Of a DNA stretch of 50,087 nt, positions 8,455-17,071 are shown in pieces. Both the position numbers and the translations under genes were made by a program. Location: positions 1-50,087 of the forward strand of contig DAITSJ010000027.1 of NCBI GenBank assembly GCA_036843405.1, read 5' to 3'. The notes beneath the pieces were generated by a model. That model was not told where the DNA came from, did not search any database, and saw only the letters and a list, made by a program, of their open reading frames with translations. This DNA is from DGNJ01 sp002388905. GTDB taxonomy: Bacteria; Pseudomonadota; Gammaproteobacteria; Pseudomonadales; Porticoccaceae. How positions within the stretch are numbered: position 1 is the stretch's first letter; every line of letters begins with the position of its first letter.

Positions 8455-10384
8455 GGACCTGTCTCCCGGGTTTCTGTTCGGCCTCTTTGTCGGCAGGGGC
8501 GTAAACCAGCAGGGCATTGCCGGGTTGAAACATGGCGTAGGCATAGCCGGAATTGACGATCACATGACCATCGGCGATGGCGGCTCCGGGGCCGCTCATG
8601 CTGCCTCCCCGGGCTTCGATGCCATTGACGGCCATAACGGGTCTGGTGGTGTCGGTTTGCCAGACCACCCTGCCGGTGGCCCCGTCGTAGGCCCGGAATT
8701 TGCCGTCCAGGTGGCCAGCGAAGACAATGCCCGGCATCGCCGTGACGGCAGCCGAAATACCGGGACTGCACTCCGGCGGTTCGCAGTTGTCCCGGGGGCC
8801 GGCTTGCCACAGCTTGTTCCCGGTGGCGGCATCCAGGGCATGCAGTCCCGGTGCCCCCGGCTTTTCGGCCATGGTGCCGTCGCCCTGCATCGCAAGGTCG
8901 GCAATGGGCACGTAGATGCGGTTGCCTTCGGCGGCCATGCCGAAGTGGACACCGCCCATCAGGCTGCCCCGACCCACCTGGCGTTGCCACAGCACCTTGC
9001 CCCCGGCATCCGGGTCGAGGCCAAAGACCGCGCCCGATTTCTGGCCCGCCACCAGCACCTGGCGCCCGTTACCGGTTTCGACCAGCAGGATGGAGGAGGC
9101 AATATCGAAATCCAGTGGCCGCCCGCCGGTGCAGTTGGGGGTTTTGAGAGCGCAGGCCGGGGTCCAGACATCGTTTTCCGTCACCTGTTGGTGCCAGCGA
9201 CGCTCGCCGGTATCCGGATCCACGGCGAACACGGCATCGGAGTTGTCGTCGGCGGGCAAGGAGTAGTTCTGGCCGCTGCCATGGTAGATCAGGTTTCGTT
9301 CTCCGTCATAGGTGGGGCTGGTCCAGACCGCGGCGCCCGAGGGCCCCAGTATGGGCGTTGCCACCGCGGTTTGTCCCTGCCGGGCCGGCGGCTTGCGGAC
9401 CGTGTAGTGGCGCCAGCGGACATCGCCACTGGCCACGTCCAGGGCCACCAGTGAGCCGCGAAAGGTGCAGCACGGGTAGTCGGGGCTGGCGGCGGGGGTG
9501 ACCTCCAGCGACGAGACGGGAACGTAAAGGGTGGAGCCCTGTAACAGGGGTGTGCCGGTGATGGTGGCATTGGGGTGGTCGTCGACACGGGTGCGCCAGA
9601 GCACCTGGCCGGTCAGCGCATCCATGGCATAGGCACGGCCCAGGAGGTCGCCGAAGAAAAGTCGCGGCGGCTGCTCGGGGGGTTGGTCCGCGGACCAGGG
9701 TTCCACCACCACGGCAGTGCGCACCTCGGCGCCGACGTTGCTGGTCCAGCGGGCGCAGCCGGTCTCCAGGTCAAAGGCGTAGAGCGTCCCGTCCTGGCTG
9801 CCCACGAAAATCGCGCCCATGGCCACCACGGGCTGGGATCGGGCGCGCAGGGCGTCGGGGAAGGCAAAAGCCCATTTCAGTTCCAGGCCGGGAATGTCCC
9901 GCGCGGTCAAACCCGCCGCTGCCGTCGGCACAAAGCGCCGGGTATCGTATCCCCAACCCGCCCGGGCCGGCGGCCGGGTCAGGTCAAAGCGGTCGGCCTC
10001 GCCCTCGCAGGCGGGGGGGCCGGGAGGCGCTTCGTAGCTGGCCAGGTCGATTCGGGTCAGGTATTCGGCAACCTGGCGTTTTTGCGCGCTGTCCAGATCC
10101 TCCGCCTCCTGCTTCATGGCTCCCCGGGTGAGGGATTCGACAATGGCCCGGGGCGGCATGGCTTCCAGGAATTGCCGGTGGGGCGCCTTGGCAACGCCGC
10201 CCTCGTGGCAGGTCGCGCAGTGTCGCAGATAGAGTCCGCGGCCGGGATGATTCTCGACATCGAAATCCGCGGGCCGGTGAAAGAGGTTGTCGCTATCGGG
10301 TGCCGGTGCCGCATTGGCGACAAGGGCGGCAATACCGGTAACGAGCACCAGCGCCAGGCCGGATGTAATCAGTTTGGTGTGCAC
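8447..10384 (-). CDS. Cytochrome c / PQQ-type beta-propeller dehydrogenase, polyvinyl-alcohol dehydrogenase-like
   Basis: The 645-aa periplasmic protein has a signal peptide (residues 1-26, ending ANA), one covalent haem site CATCH at 56-60, and from about residue 150 a beta-propeller with repeated quinoprotein blades (GTLYAFDLETG, GRAYAMDALTG, GSLVALDVASG, GLHALDAATG, KFRAYDGATG). A haem domain fused before a PQQ-type propeller at this length matches polyvinyl-alcohol dehydrogenase (cytochrome) and related quinohaemoprotein alcohol dehydrogenases, which pass electrons from a secondary alcohol to cytochrome c. GTG 10384 is chosen since AGGGGGA lies about 8 nt upstream, while ATG 10414 has no such site. 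The gene overlaps the MOSC gene. The substrate is not determined. Confidence 0.82.
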   Translation of the reverse strand: MHTKLITSGLALVLVTGIAALVANAAPAPDSDNLFHRPADFDVENHPGRGLYLRHCATCHEGGVAKAPHRQFLEAMPPRAIVESLTRGAMKQEAEDLDSAQKRQVAEYLTRIDLASYEAPPGPPACEGEADRFDLTRPPARAGWGYDTRRFVPTAAAGLTARDIPGLELKWAFAFPDALRARSQPVVAMGAIFVGSQDGTLYAFDLETGCARWTSNVGAEVRTAVVVEPWSADQPPEQPPRLFFGDLLGRAYAMDALTGQVLWRTRVDDHPNATITGTPLLQGSTLYVPVSSLEVTPAASPDYPCCTFRGSLVALDVASGDVRWRHYTVRKPPARQGQTAVATPILGPSGAAVWTSPTYDGERNLIYHGSGQNYSLPADDNSDAVFAVDPDTGERRWHQQVTENDVWTPACALKTPNCTGGRPLDFDIASSILLVETGNGRQVLVAGQKSGAVFGLDPDAGGKVLWQRQVGRGSLMGGVHFGMAAEGNRIYVPIADLAMQGDGTMAEKPGAPGLHALDAATGNKLWQAGPRDNCEPPECSPGISAAVTAMPGIVFAGHLDGKFRAYDGATGRVVWQTDTTRPVMAVNGIEARGGSMSGPGAAIADGHVIVNSGYAYAMFQPGNALLVYAPADKEAEQKPGRQVHE

Positions 10385-10814
10385 GCCTGAATCCCCCTGA
10401 TGACCCCGGCGCATTGTCCCGGGGTCGTTTTTGCCCAGGGGGTATTCTTGCAGAGTGTCAATATTGATACCAGCGACTGGCCCTGGTGTTCCCGGCCCTT
10501 TACTTGCGGGAGGTGGGGAGGCGCATGCCAGGTGCGCGCCAAGGCCGCTTCCAGCTAAAAACCCGGGCAGGCGCCGGAGCTTTTGTCCGTGGACCTGGGC
10601 TCGGACAGCCGGGCGGCGTTAAAGACGTTGGCGTGGGTTGACCAATCGTTGGCGTTCCGGAAAGAGTTCTTGCACGGGTAGGGCGTTCTCGCCGCTTGCC
10701 CCGTCGGTACTGCTGCCGATCCGATCACTGCCACGGTGACGTTGGCGACTGTGTCGCCAGGGCGGGTAAGCATGCCCGTATCCTGCAGGGCCTGTTTACT
10801 GAATTATTCCCATT
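10385..10814 (-). other. 430-bp intergenic stretch with no convincing gene
   Basis: Short frames exist on both strands (about 60-85 codons) but none has a recognisable motif or a good start site. The stretch must contain the promoter of the PQQ-dehydrogenase operon at its left edge and the transcript end of the VOC gene at its right edge. Confidence 0.5.
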
Positions 10815-11621
10815 TCAGTCGGTTGCGCCCAGTATCGTCGCATCGTCCTTCGCGGAGTATATGCCCAGGGGCAGGCCTTCGAATTGCGAACCGAAATAGT
10901 AGGATTTGCCGCCGCTCTTTAATGTGCGCTCGCGAAGCACCTTGGCGCCCGCTTCTTCCAGACGTTCGCGGGTACGTTCGACGTCGTCGCACATGACTTC
11001 AAAGGCTGCCAGCGGGGGCCGAAATTCATTTACCAGCTCAGGATTGGGTTTTTCCAGAAGTTTGACCCGGTGGCGACCCACCATTGCCTTCCCGGCCAGG
11101 TGACCGGGGTCGGTATCGATAAAATCCATCGCGAAAAAGCGTTTCATGTCGGCGGCCGCCCTGGATACATGCTCCACGATCAACGATACGCATCCTAGTT
11201 TGGGTGGAGACGCTTCTTCCAGTGTGGGGAATGGCGCCAGCGCGGCTTCCTGGTCGCCTTCATTGGCAATCATGATGGGAATGCCGTGAAAGTCGGGCCC
11301 GAAAAGGTATTCCCATGTGTCTGTATCGGGCAGGTAATTGGGAGCCAGCACCTTGTAGCCAGCCGCCTCCAGCGAAGCCTTTGTCGCCTCCGCATCCGGA
11401 AGCGAAAGAGCGACTTCCAAAAATGGCGGTGTAATGCCCTGGAAACGAAAATCCCCGGTATATTGAAGCGGTTCGAAGCCATGCTCGCCGATCGCCACGC
11501 GCAGGGGAAAGTCGCCGACATCGACAAACCGGTATTGGAAGCCCAGAACCTCTCCAAAGCGCGCGACCGTGCGATCCATGTCCGCGACGAGATGAGCGAT
11601 ACGGCAAACTCTTGTAGTCAT
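10815..11621 (-). CDS. VOC (glyoxalase/dioxygenase superfamily) protein
   Basis: The 268-aa protein holds two vicinal-oxygen-chelate halves: residues 1-125 (CRIAHLVADMDRTVARFGEVLGF ..., with EYLFGPDFHGIPIMI) and 140-260 (LGCVSLIVEHVSRAAADMKRFF ... KSYYFGSQFEGLPLGIY), both beginning with the typical hydrophobic strand after which the paired helix follows. Possible metal ligands are His9 in the first half and Glu/His residues at strand ends, but I cannot assign all of them. VOC enzymes include glyoxalases, extradiol dioxygenases and epimerases. The product stands alone between two long non-coding stretches. A catabolic role is inferred only. Confidence 0.78.
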   Translation of the reverse strand: MTTRVCRIAHLVADMDRTVARFGEVLGFQYRFVDVGDFPLRVAIGEHGFEPLQYTGDFRFQGITPPFLEVALSLPDAEATKASLEAAGYKVLAPNYLPDTDTWEYLFGPDFHGIPIMIANEGDQEAALAPFPTLEEASPPKLGCVSLIVEHVSRAAADMKRFFAMDFIDTDPGHLAGKAMVGRHRVKLLEKPNPELVNEFRPPLAAFEVMCDDVERTRERLEEAGAKVLRERTLKSGGKSYYFGSQFEGLPLGIYSAKDDATILGATD

Positions 11622-12032
11622 GACGGCTCTCTATTGTTGTCCATTAGGCGCGAGCAGCGAATATTGACGGCCAGAATAAGACGACTGCCTCATATGGGTC
11701 AAATGTTTTCCCGGTGTTCCTGACGGTGTGGACGGAAAATGTCGGTGGCGTTTTTTTTGTGTCGGCCCGCATTTGGCCTGAAGCACATTGTATCCAGTTT
11801 TAGCCTGCTGAATTTCTCTGGCGTGCAGGAATTTGCTGTGCCCCGGCAAAGGCGGCGGAACAGGGGGTTGGGGGTTCCGTCGTTGATATATATAAGTTGA
11901 ATGTCTTATTATGCTTTTCGGTGCAGGAATGCCCGCTGCGTTAATAAAGGTCGCTGTGGTGAACTGTACACGAGGATTAACCCGGAGCTTAGGCCTTTCG
12001 GCCATTGCCACTATTAGAGGCAGTTATCAATC
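11622..12032 (+). other. 411-bp intergenic stretch, probable divergent promoter region
   Basis: No convincing gene. The stretch separates the divergent VOC and EthD genes and includes locally AT-rich DNA around 11,884-11,915 (a TATATATAA run) that could hold promoter elements. A 126-codon minus-strand frame exists but its composition is unlike that of neighbouring proteins. Confidence 0.45.
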
Positions 12033-12749
12033 ATGATTAAAACCATCGGCCTCGGTAAACGATGCGCGGACAAAACCCGCGATCAGGCCCAGCAATACCA
12101 CATCGATCATCATGCGCCCTTTGGCAAGCGGGTTGCCCAGCCGCTGGGCATGCTGCGTTATGTGGGTTATTACCCGCAAAGTGCCACCACTATGGCCGGG
12201 GACGCCATCGATATCCCCTGGGACTTCATCGTTCCCGAGTACTTTACCGACGAATTCTTCAACAACATTGAACAATGGCGCGAGAATGATCCGGACGGTC
12301 GGGAAATCACCATTGACGAAGCCCGGTTCTGCGACAGAGGCGCCGGCGTGATAATGGTCTGTGACGACAACGAAATCGTTCCCGACAGCGGCAGGGATGG
12401 GGTCAATATCTTTTTCGGCGCCAGGCGGGCGGAGGGTCTCGAGCCCCGGGACTACCACGAGAAACACCGGACCGTCATAGCACCCTGGGCAAAACGGGTT
12501 TATGGCGAGATGCTTCTCGACTACCGCGCCTACTATGTTCGCGAGGCCTACAACCTGGAGCAGGGCCTGATGCCCGAGGCCCCCTACGACGCCATGGTTC
12601 AGGCCCGGTTCGATCCCGCTGTGATGGGGGATATGGCCGCCTGGATGGCGCGCCCGGATGTGATCGAATTGCTGCACGAGGAGGCAAAGTTCACGGATAC
12701 CGGCACCCTGGTATCCATGGTTTGCCGCTATCAACCCTATATCCTTTAA
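12033..12749 (+). CDS. EthD domain protein
   Basis: The 238-aa protein resembles EthD-type ferredoxin-like folds. The start, LGKRCADKTRDQAQQYHIDHHAPF, quoted in part, follows the EthD pattern of a Lys/Arg-rich strand followed by a helix and a HxxxHAP-type turn, and a second copy occurs around residues 125-150 (FFGARRAEGLEPRDYHEKH with HRTVIAP). The length therefore fits two fused EthD repeats. Family members are small dimeric proteins associated with degradative cytochrome P450, polyketide or aromatic catabolism. It has no same-strand partner here and is followed by a decayed transposase. Family likely, function unknown. Confidence 0.78.
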   Translation: MIKTIGLGKRCADKTRDQAQQYHIDHHAPFGKRVAQPLGMLRYVGYYPQSATTMAGDAIDIPWDFIVPEYFTDEFFNNIEQWRENDPDGREITIDEARFCDRGAGVIMVCDDNEIVPDSGRDGVNIFFGARRAEGLEPRDYHEKHRTVIAPWAKRVYGEMLLDYRAYYVREAYNLEQGLMPEAPYDAMVQARFDPAVMGDMAAWMARPDVIELLHEEAKFTDTGTLVSMVCRYQPYIL

Positions 12750-12810
12750 TGCGCCGCCGACCTGCGGCCTCTGATCGTGCCTGAATACGGTTGATCGATC
12801 CTTATCGGTA

Positions 12811-12978
12811 GAGCGACTGAATCGCGGGAGCTTTACCGGCGCTCCGGAACTGGCAATTGCGAATGAGTCCTGTATCGCTCATTACAACAACGATCCGAAA
12901 CCCTTCTTATTGACCGCCAAGACGGCCGCCATCCGGGGTAAGGTGGTCAGAGCGAATCGCCGGTTAAGTTCCAGGCAG
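12811..12978 (+). pseudogene. Remnant of an IS630-type transposase C-terminus
   Basis: In one frame the translated stretch contains ERLNRGSF, then IAHYNNDPKPF, then KVVRANRRLSS. ERLNRGSF...HYNxDPKPF...KVxRxxxxL is the order seen at the C-terminus of IS630/Tc1-like DDE transposases. A stop codon at 12772-12774 and no upstream catalytic region show that only the tail survives. The reading frame runs on to 13245 but loses similarity after about 12978. Confidence 0.6.
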
Positions 12979-13166
12979 GAAACGAACGACGCTATGCTGG
13001 CGGGTCGAATCCGCAGCGAATCGAAATTGCATTTCGGAGACGACGAAAAGAATCGCGATAGTGTTTGGCGAGGTTCCCGGCTTTCCCGCGCGGTCGCCCG
13101 ATTCGATGGCTGTGGCGCGATACTATCTGACGGGCCGGTGTTCCCCGTTTTAATCGCCGGAGTAGG

Positions 13167-13193
13167 GGTGGCGAGCGTCAGGCGCTCGCCACC
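13167..13193 (-). terminator. Perfect 11-bp hairpin with the leuA stop codon in its loop
   Basis: GGTGGCGAGCG (13167-13177) pairs completely with CGCTCGCCACC (13183-13193). The 5-nt loop contains the TGA stop of leuA (13178-13180). There is no U-tract after it on the leuA strand, so it may act as a Rho-dependent or 3'-end stabilising structure. Confidence 0.5.
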
Positions 13194-14881
13194 GCCGCTT
13201 CCGATTCCACGGCTTCCGCTGTCGGCGAAGTACAGTGGCGATTGAGGCCGTTGAACAGCGCCTTGATGGCGGCGCTGACGATGCTCCGGTCGATGCCCAC
13301 GCCGAAGATCGCCGGTCTATCGTCGATCTGCATCTCGATGTAGCAAACCGCTTCGACGGCCGAGCCCGAACCCAGGGCATGTTCGTGGTAGTCCACCACC
13401 CGGACATTGCCGCCGAGGGCGTTGACGGCGGCGTCGATGGCGCCGCTGCCGGTGCCGGTGGCCCGCCGGGGCTGACCGTTCTCGGTGTAGTCGATGGCGA
13501 TTTCCGTGGCATTGTCGCCGTGGGCGGTGTGGGTCCTTACCTCGGCGTCCACCAGACGGTAAGGGCTGTCCCCCTGCAGATACTCTTCCTCGAAGAGCTT
13601 GAAGATATCGTCACTGCTCGCTTCCTTGCCCGTGCGGTCCGTAAAGCCCTTCACCACTCGGCTGAATTCGATCTGCAGGCGCCGGGGCAATTCCAGCCCG
13701 TACTGCTGGTGGAGCAGGAAACTGACGCCACCCTTGCCGGACTGGCTGTTGACGCGCACCACCGCCTCGTAGCCGCGGTTGAGGTCCGCCGGATCGATGG
13801 GCAGGTAGGGCACTTCCCAGTAGTCGTCCGCTTTCTGGCGGGCAAAGCCTTTCTTGATGGCATCCTGGTGGGAGCCCGAGAAGGCGGTGAAAACCAGCTC
13901 GCCGGCGTAGGGGTGGCGGGGATGCACGGGAAGGCTGTTGTGCTCCTCGACACTGCGGCGAATCACTTCGATCTGGGAGAAGTCCAGGCCCGGATCCACC
14001 CCCTGGGTATAGAGGTTCAGGGCCAGGGTGACGAGATCGACGTTGCCTGTGCGTTCGCCGTTGCCGAACAGGCAGCCCTCCACCCGGTCGGCGCCGGCCA
14101 TCACCGCCAGTTCGGCGGCGGCGACGGCGGTGCCCCGGTCATTGTGGGGGTGCACGCTGATGACAATGCTGTCGCGCCGGGCGATGTGCCGGTGCACCCA
14201 CTCAATCTGGTCCGCATAGATATTGGGCGTGGACATTTCCACCGTGGCCGGCAGATTGACGATCATTTTCTTTTCCGGCGTCGGCTGCCAGATATCACTG
14301 ACGGCATCGCAGACTTCCACGGCGAAATCCACTTCCGTGCCGGAAAACACCTCCGGCGAGTACTGCAGCACCCACTCGGTTTCGGGGTGTTTGGCGGTGT
14401 ATTCCCTGACCCAGCGCACGCCCTGCTCGGCGATGGCTTTGACCCCGGCCTTGTCGGTGTTGTAGACAAGGCGGCGGAAAGCCGGCGCGGTGGGATTGTA
14501 GATATGGACGATGGCCCGGCGCGCACCGGCCACGGATTCCACGGTGCGCGCGATCAGGTCCTCCCGGGCCTGGGTCAGTACTTCAATGGTGACGTCCTCG
14601 GGGATCCGGTCCTCCTCGATCAGCCGGCGCACAAAGTTGAAGTCGGTCTCGGAAGCGGAGGGAAAGGCCACCTCGATTTCCTTGAAACCGATATCCACCA
14701 GCAGTTGGAAGAACCGCAGCTTGGTCTCCACCGACATGGGGTCGATGAGGGACTGGTTGCCGTCCCGCAGGTCGGTGCTCATCCAGATGGGCGGTCGCTC
14801 GATGACCTGTTCGGGCCAGCGGCGGTCCGGCAGCCGGACGCCCGGGAAGGGACGGTATTTGGTGGCGGGGTTCTTGAGCAT
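13178..14881 (-). CDS. leuA: 2-isopropylmalate synthase
   Basis: The 567-aa protein catalyses the first committed step of leucine synthesis, condensing acetyl-CoA with 2-oxoisovalerate in the cytoplasm. It belongs to the long LeuA form: MSTDLRDGNQSL with the DRDGNQ-type metal and substrate loop near residue 37, HPHNDRGTA (metal-binding His pair) near 243, NGERTGN around 274, and a C-terminal regulatory domain from about 430 (GSGAIDAAVNALGG) that binds leucine. ATG 14881 is chosen over the frame opening at 15100, since GGAGACC lies just upstream and the extension would overlap a structured leader. The gene is divergent from an Lrp/AsnC-type regulator. Confidence 0.95.
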   Translation of the reverse strand: MLKNPATKYRPFPGVRLPDRRWPEQVIERPPIWMSTDLRDGNQSLIDPMSVETKLRFFQLLVDIGFKEIEVAFPSASETDFNFVRRLIEEDRIPEDVTIEVLTQAREDLIARTVESVAGARRAIVHIYNPTAPAFRRLVYNTDKAGVKAIAEQGVRWVREYTAKHPETEWVLQYSPEVFSGTEVDFAVEVCDAVSDIWQPTPEKKMIVNLPATVEMSTPNIYADQIEWVHRHIARRDSIVISVHPHNDRGTAVAAAELAVMAGADRVEGCLFGNGERTGNVDLVTLALNLYTQGVDPGLDFSQIEVIRRSVEEHNSLPVHPRHPYAGELVFTAFSGSHQDAIKKGFARQKADDYWEVPYLPIDPADLNRGYEAVVRVNSQSGKGGVSFLLHQQYGLELPRRLQIEFSRVVKGFTDRTGKEASSDDIFKLFEEEYLQGDSPYRLVDAEVRTHTAHGDNATEIAIDYTENGQPRRATGTGSGAIDAAVNALGGNVRVVDYHEHALGSGSAVEAVCYIEMQIDDRPAIFGVGIDRSIVSAAIKALFNGLNRHCTSPTAEAVESEAAVASA

Positions 14882-14933
14882 GGTGGTCTCCGTTGCCTTG
14901 TCGGTGGCCGTGGTCCGAATGTGGTCCCGAAAG

Positions 14934-14981
14934 CCCGGCCACATCCCGCGTTCGGGGATCGCCCGACTGCTGGTGGCCGGG
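14934..14981 (-). promoter_or_regulatory. Structured leader RNA upstream of leuA
   Basis: On the leuA strand, a 9-bp perfect stem CCCGGCCAC/GTGGCCGGG (14973-14981 with 14934-14942) encloses a second 5-bp stem ATCCC/GGGAT (14955-14959 with 14943-14947). The structure ends 52 nt before the leuA start codon. A leader hairpin in a leucine biosynthesis transcript suggests attenuation or a protein/ligand-controlled structure, but no known leader family is recognised. Confidence 0.45.
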
Positions 14982-15124
14982 ACGGGTAGTCCTCGGCGGC
15001 TTTCAGGATGGGGATATTGTAAGTCTTCGGCACCGGAATTATGTTGCGTTTGTTGCCATGGTTTTGGTTGATGTGAGAATATAATTGCCAGAATATCCAT
15101 TTTTTAGAAATCTGGTGCTATTTT

Positions 15125-15586
15125 ATGTCGATCGACAAATATGACCGGGCCATACTCCAGCGGCTGCAGCGGGATGGCCGTATTTCCAACCAGGAGCTGG
15201 CCGAAGCCGTCAACCTGTCCCCTTCGCCCTGCCTGCGACGGGTCCGTCGCCTGGAGCAGGAGGGGTACATCGAGGGTTATGCCGCCCTGGTCAATGCCCG
15301 CAAGCTGGGGCTCAACCTGATGGCGTTTCTCCATATCAGCATGGACCGCCACACGCCGGAGCGTTTCGACCGGTTCCAGGCGGCGGTGGAAGGGTACCCG
15401 GAAGTGCTCGAGTGCCACATTATCACCGGCCAGGCGGCGGACTACCTGCTCAAGGTGGTGGTGGAGGATATGGATGCCTACCAGCAGTTCTTGCTAAACA
15501 AGGTCACCCGCATCGAAGGCGTGTCGGGCGTCCATTCATCCTTTGTGCTGAAATCGCCGCTTCGCACCACCGCGTTGCCGGTATAG
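15125..15586 (+). CDS. Lrp/AsnC-family transcriptional regulator
   Basis: The 153-aa protein has an N-terminal winged helix-turn-helix (residues 5-60: DRAILQRLQRDGRISNQELA, quoted in part, then LSPSPCLRRVRRLEQEGYI) and a C-terminal RAM effector domain (residues 65-145, including GQAADYLLKVVVEDMDAYQ). Family members are octameric amino-acid-responsive DNA-binding proteins. Its divergent position against leuA, with only 243 bp between the start codons, makes leucine or branched-chain amino acid control of leuA a reasonable inference. A TATAAT hexamer at 15080-15085 could be its -10 box, but no well-spaced -35 is visible. Confidence 0.92.
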   Translation: MSIDKYDRAILQRLQRDGRISNQELAEAVNLSPSPCLRRVRRLEQEGYIEGYAALVNARKLGLNLMAFLHISMDRHTPERFDRFQAAVEGYPEVLECHIITGQAADYLLKVVVEDMDAYQQFLLNKVTRIEGVSGVHSSFVLKSPLRTTALPV

Positions 15587-15612
15587 GCGGCCCGCCGGCT
15601 GCGCGGGAGGAG

Positions 15613-15819
15613 TCAGCGATTAAAGAGATTGAGAATAAGGGTCAGCACCAGGCTGATGATAATCATGGAGGTAATGGGCACGAAAACCCGGGTTCTTTCG
15701 CCCTCGAAGCGAAGGTCGCCGGGCAGCTTGCCGAACCAGCCGAGCAGGCCGGGGACAAAATGCAGAAGGGCGCCGATCGCCACCAGGATCAGCCCCAGGA
15801 TAATCAGCCAGCGTGCCAT
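15613..15819 (-). CDS. DUF2905 family small membrane protein
   Basis: The 68-aa protein has two hydrophobic helices, residues 4-27 and 47-65, separated by a short loop holding LPGDLRFEGERTRVFVPITSM, shown here as LPGDLRFEGE and VFVPITSM. That loop is the hallmark of the DUF2905 family. These are short inner-membrane proteins of unknown function. It is convergent with the Lrp-type regulator, ending 26 bp after it. Confidence 0.85.
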   Translation of the reverse strand: MARWLIILGLILVAIGALLHFVPGLLGWFGKLPGDLRFEGERTRVFVPITSMIIISLVLTLILNLFNR

Positions 15820-15995
15820 TGAAACCCACCTCCGTCTTTTCCGAACCCGGTCTTGTCCAAGACGTCATAATGATCTCAGTGCTGAAGCCGGTAGGCCAGA
15901 CCGAATATCAGGACCAGAACCGCCACGTCGACCTGGTTGGCGAGGAAGGAAGCTGCCACGTGGCCCCGGTATACACAGAAAGGATGCCCCCGGAC

Positions 15996-16892
15996 CTAGA
16001 GCACCCGGGCCTCCGCGATGCGCACATAGCCGGATACCCGGCCGTATCGCTCGCCCTCGCCGGTAATCAGGTAGGCATTTTCCAGGTCGTCGGGACCGAA
16101 ACAGGATTCCAGGCGGAAACCCCGTGCTTGCAGGAAGTCGTCGATAGCATCGTCCTCGATGCCGAACAGCAGCGGCTCGCCGAATTTGGCCATGTAGTCG
16201 CGGGACTCGGCGCCCCCGTAGTACGCTCCGGTGCCCTCGACCATGGCCGAGGGCATATAGTCGAAGAGGATCTTGCTGTCGGCGGCGCACTGGTTGGCGA
16301 CGAAGGCCAGCGTTGCCTCGACCCCTTCGGCGGTCAGGTAATAGGAAACCCCCTCCCAGTTAAAAAAGGTCGGCCGGGAGCGATCAAAGCCGGGGGCATC
16401 CAGGAGCCTGGAAAGCGGCTCTTTGTTGAAGTCGAGGGGCATATAGACCACGTTGGTTGGCAGAGAGCCAAAAATATCGGTAATTTTGGCTTTCTTTTCC
16501 GCCTGGAGTTCGGGCAGGTCCACTTCGAAAAAGCGTACATCCGGCGCGCTTTCCCCGAACCGGTAGGCGCGGGTATCGAAGCCGGCCCCGAGCATGACCA
16601 CCTGCCGGAAGCCATCCGCCAGCGCTTTTTCCAGGCGGGTATCGATATGTTTGGTGCGGGCATTCTGGAAGTGATAGGCGCCGGGCAGTGCCCCTTCCAG
16701 CTGTTCACGGAAGGCGGCGATCTTGTCCGGGTCGTTTTTCGGTGGCCTTGCCGCCGGATCGAGAAACTCCCGGGCCAGGGAATCGCCATTGCGAATCCCG
16801 GCGTCCGGTTCCTGGGCAGCGAAAGCCCGGGTCATGGCGGCCCCGAGGGCGCTGGTTTTGAGCTTCTCCAAAGACTTGGCGTAATCGGTCAT
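15996..16892 (-). CDS. Class I SAM-dependent methyltransferase (PPM/leucine carboxyl methyltransferase-like)
   Basis: The 298-aa protein matches the TIGR00027/Pfam LCM-type methyltransferase family: RTKHIDTRLEKAL, then the SAM-binding motif VVMLGAGFDTRAYRF, an acidic second motif FFEVDLPELQAEK, and FNWEGVSYYLT, where WEGVxxYL is strongly conserved. Such enzymes methylate carboxylates or small hydroxylated compounds in the cytoplasm; some decorate natural products. ATG 16892 has a conserved-looking MTDYAKSLEKL start. The 176-bp stretch to the DUF2905 gene holds no gene I can support. Substrate unknown. Confidence 0.88.
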   Translation of the reverse strand: MTDYAKSLEKLKTSALGAAMTRAFAAQEPDAGIRNGDSLAREFLDPAARPPKNDPDKIAAFREQLEGALPGAYHFQNARTKHIDTRLEKALADGFRQVVMLGAGFDTRAYRFGESAPDVRFFEVDLPELQAEKKAKITDIFGSLPTNVVYMPLDFNKEPLSRLLDAPGFDRSRPTFFNWEGVSYYLTAEGVEATLAFVANQCAADSKILFDYMPSAMVEGTGAYYGGAESRDYMAKFGEPLLFGIEDDAIDDFLQARGFRLESCFGPDDLENAYLITGEGERYGRVSGYVRIAEARVL

Positions 16893-17071
16893 GGCAGCAA
16901 CACTCCGGGGCTGGATTGGGGCCTGTTAACCCAGGCAGTGGCTGGGCGGTAAGTTTTCCGCGATTGTGCCATAAATGCCGGGGCCCCTGTTTTCCTGGCC
17001 TGTCATCTGTTCCCGGTTTTGCCTTACTATGACTTGCTAAAAATGGAAAAAACACAGTAAAGGAAACAATC

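Noticed and set aside
10555..10773. 72-codon minus-strand ORF in the intergenic stretch
   Set aside because: No ribosome site, no recognisable motif, composition unlike neighbours.
12910..13245. 111-codon plus-strand ORF as a real gene
   Set aside because: Its first part is the transposase remnant's tail, and its end overlaps leuA antisense with no motif.
15820..15995. Small membrane-protein fragment on the minus strand between the methyltransferase and the DUF2905 gene
   Set aside because: A hydrophobic stretch can be read, but there is no start codon and no family match.
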